Positions 62,000 to 64,000 of a DNA stretch of 64,000 bases are shown in pieces. How positions within the stretch are numbered: the stretch's first letter is position 1; every line of letters begins with the position of its first letter. Where the stretch lies: the NCBI RefSeq assembly GCF_036370855.1, contig NC_088099.1, positions 89,653,820-89,717,819 of the forward strand. The letters run 5' to 3'. The notes under the pieces are model-generated. The model saw nothing but the letters and a program-made list of their open reading frames with translations. It was not told the DNA's origin and did no database searches. A program made the translations under genes and the position numbers. This DNA comes from Dromaius novaehollandiae. Taxonomy: Eukaryota > Chordata > Aves > Casuariiformes > Dromaiidae.

Positions 62000-62240
62000 T
62001 GCAGCTGTCAGAGCATGAATTAATATTACTTACATTTAGCCATTATTTTTAATGTATTTATAGTTGTGAAGGATAAATTTGTTTTGCCTAGTTGATGCTC
62101 CTAATGCTTGGAACAATTTGTGACAGCTCTAAAACACGTGGCTGCTGGGAAAAAAAATAAATCTTTTAAAAATCCCTGAGCAATTTAATTTGACATTATT
62201 GATCCACATTTTTTAATTGATTTGAATAGCACTACAGGAG
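62000..62240. other. Candidate conserved non-coding element
   Basis: Non-repetitive AT-rich sequence with many homeodomain-like cores (gaattaatattac, agccattatttttaatg, caatttaatttgac, tttttaattgatttg) and an E-box-like cacgtg at about 62136. The texture is that of a developmental enhancer. No comparative evidence is available here. Confidence 0.25.
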
Positions 62241-64000
62241 AAGCATTCTGTATTTTGCCATTTGAGTTACTGTCTGGTTACTGTGCCGAAGTCTAGACAC
62301 TGTCTCAGTTTCCAAAGGGCATGAGTGTCCCTGATGATGTCTTCCCCCAGAAAGGTATTAATCTATTCAGGTTAAGGTATTTTTGCCTGTCTGTTACCCC
62401 TTCTTTGGTAATTATATCTGCACAGTCACTGAGTGAAATTTACCTAAATCTTTAGTCTCGTATGTTTACTCTCGTGTTCTCATTGACCTAGTGCATTTTC
62501 ATGCCGCTGCATCCGCAGGGAGGGGATGCACCTCAGCAGCAGGCTTCCTCTCAGGGTTTCCTCCTCTTGAGCATGCTCAGCCCTCTGCTTGCCAGCTAGC
62601 CCAAATTCACAGAGAGCCTCTCCACGCTGGGAGCCCCCAGCCAGCACCTGCCAATGCCCCAGGAGAAAAAAGCCAAACAACCAGGATGTAAGCATTTTCT
62701 GGGTGTCCTGAATCATATCGGTGCTATGCTGGCTCTGTGGTATCACGCTATGTAGAAACACACCGTAGGGCCAACACAGAATAGCATGTAAGCCTGCTCA
62801 TACAGTCTGTGTGGGTTATAGAGCCATGAGATGATGTTTGGTGGCAGAAATATCTCCCCATTGCCTCCTGCAGTGTGGATTCTTCCACAAGATATTGCTG
62901 TAGGGTAAATGACCTCAGACAGAAATTCGAAGTTACATGATCTGTCTTTTATAAAACTAGCAAAATGAGGGAGACGTGGTTCTAACAGTGGCTTTCTCTC
63001 CCAGAAGTATTTTTAAAGTTTTGAGTAGTTATTTTTAAAGAACACTGTACTACAAAAAGGATCTTAATGCTTTTTTTTTCTTCCCTAAAGCCCAAACAAG
63101 TGTACAGGCTTCTAGAAATCAAAAATGAACAAGTCACCATAAAAAGAAAAGGATCAAAATACTGTATTGTATATTTTGAACAAAACAACACGTTTTCAGG
63201 CTCTCCCATTCCTGTTATATTTTGTGTTTCTCTTTTTCCACCTTCTCATTTAGGAGTTTTTTGTCTAGATCTTAAAGAGTTCTTTGTTCAGTTTTTATGT
63301 TTGTTGATTCGAAAAAGATTTCCTACTAGTGTTACTTAAATATCAGGAGCAGCTTTCTAATTGACATGGTTGCAAAAGTTCCTGAATTGCTCAGTTATGT
63401 TTATGTTAATCTATAACCATTATTGTTTATGCTTGTTCAAAAGAAAAGGTGAAATAAGCAGTAGGATTTTAGTGAAACTGTTTCGAAGTGCTAGTGAACA
63501 TATATTGCTTGGAACTTTTCTTTCTGTTTGTTTTTTCTTTTTTTTCATTGTTATGTAATGTTTTAAAATGTTTTCACCAATATATCTTTTATAACCCCTT
63601 TTTTCTGGATATTATCTTTCTCCTCATTTTCTTTCTCTCTGGACCTAATCCAAAGTTACCTTAAATAAATAGAAAGATTGTCCTTGACTTTATGAACTCT
63701 GCAAGTGGTCTAGTGTCTGAGCCACTTACTACTGACTGCTCTGTATCTTCCTGTCCTTCCTAATTGCCTTCTCTTTTTATTTCTTCCCTTTTTCCAGCTT
63801 CGAGTCTTCCAGTTCTTTTGAGTGAGATGGCTTTCACACTTGAGAACTGTAGGTATTGTATACCTTATGGAGGACAAATATCAGACAAGAACGAAGGAGT
63901 TTTCATACTTAAGGAAGCCATTTAACCCTCAAAATGGAGGTGAGCCACACATCCAACAAATACTGCTGGCATCATGCAGTTTTCCAGTGTATCAAGACAA
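62241..64000. other. Non-coding stretch with one GC-rich patch
   Basis: A GC-richer patch lies at about 62495-62660 with overlapping short frames on both strands and no recognisable product. The remainder is AT-rich with T runs (about 63070-63080 and 63530-63546). No exon is supported, and the window ends without a recognisable gene boundary. Confidence 0.4.

Noticed and set aside
62480..62761. 93-codon minus-strand frame in a GC-rich patch
   Set aside because: No recognisable protein feature; overlapping frames on the other strand indicate a compositional effect.

Overview
The window looks like nuclear DNA from a sauropsid amniote, most likely a bird; a crocodilian or turtle is the main alternative. 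It is AT-rich. It holds no ORF above 187 codons and no spliced gene model I can support. It carries scattered, heavily decayed CR1/L3-type LINE fragments and MIR-type SINE fragments, and many short microsatellites. I saw no Alu, B1 or L1 of mammalian type. The low density of recognisable interspersed repeats, together with intact solo LTRs carrying 5-bp target duplications, fits an avian gene desert or a very large intron better than the repeat-richer crocodilian or turtle genomes. The species cannot be named from sequence alone.

Layout: 1-45 kb is mostly unique AT-rich DNA with old repeats. These are MIR-like fragments near 2.1, 22.1 and 38.8 kb, CR1-like fragments near 26.7, 29.2, 31.4 and 43.8 kb, and simple repeats near 6.9, 17.6, 24.4, 24.9 and 33.7 kb. 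Several stretches look like conserved non-coding elements by composition (13.1-13.4, 17.2-17.5, 45.4-45.7, 53.0-53.15 and 62.0-62.2 kb), but no alignment is available here to test that. The one ORF that deserves a check is on the minus strand at 37,208-37,771; its product is unrecognised.

The most informative part is 45.7-58.7 kb. Two solo LTRs of one endogenous retrovirus family lie there in opposite orientation (45,719-46,710 plus; 57,514-58,699 minus). Each has TG...CA ends and its own perfect 5-bp target site duplication. A third LTR-like unit of a different family lies between them at about 48,372-49,046. The paired LTRs share their 5' U3 and 3' U5 ends closely but have diverged in the middle by module duplication (minus copy) and poly-C expansion (plus copy). 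No retroviral coding region remains. Another old CR1/L3 fragment (50.4-50.8 kb) and a MIR fragment (55.6-55.8 kb) lie in the same interval.

I found no rRNA, tRNA, CRISPR array, operon or bacterial mobile element, and no coordinated multi-gene system. Any function here would be regulatory (enhancers, LTR promoters) or as part of a long non-coding or intronic transcript; that is inference.
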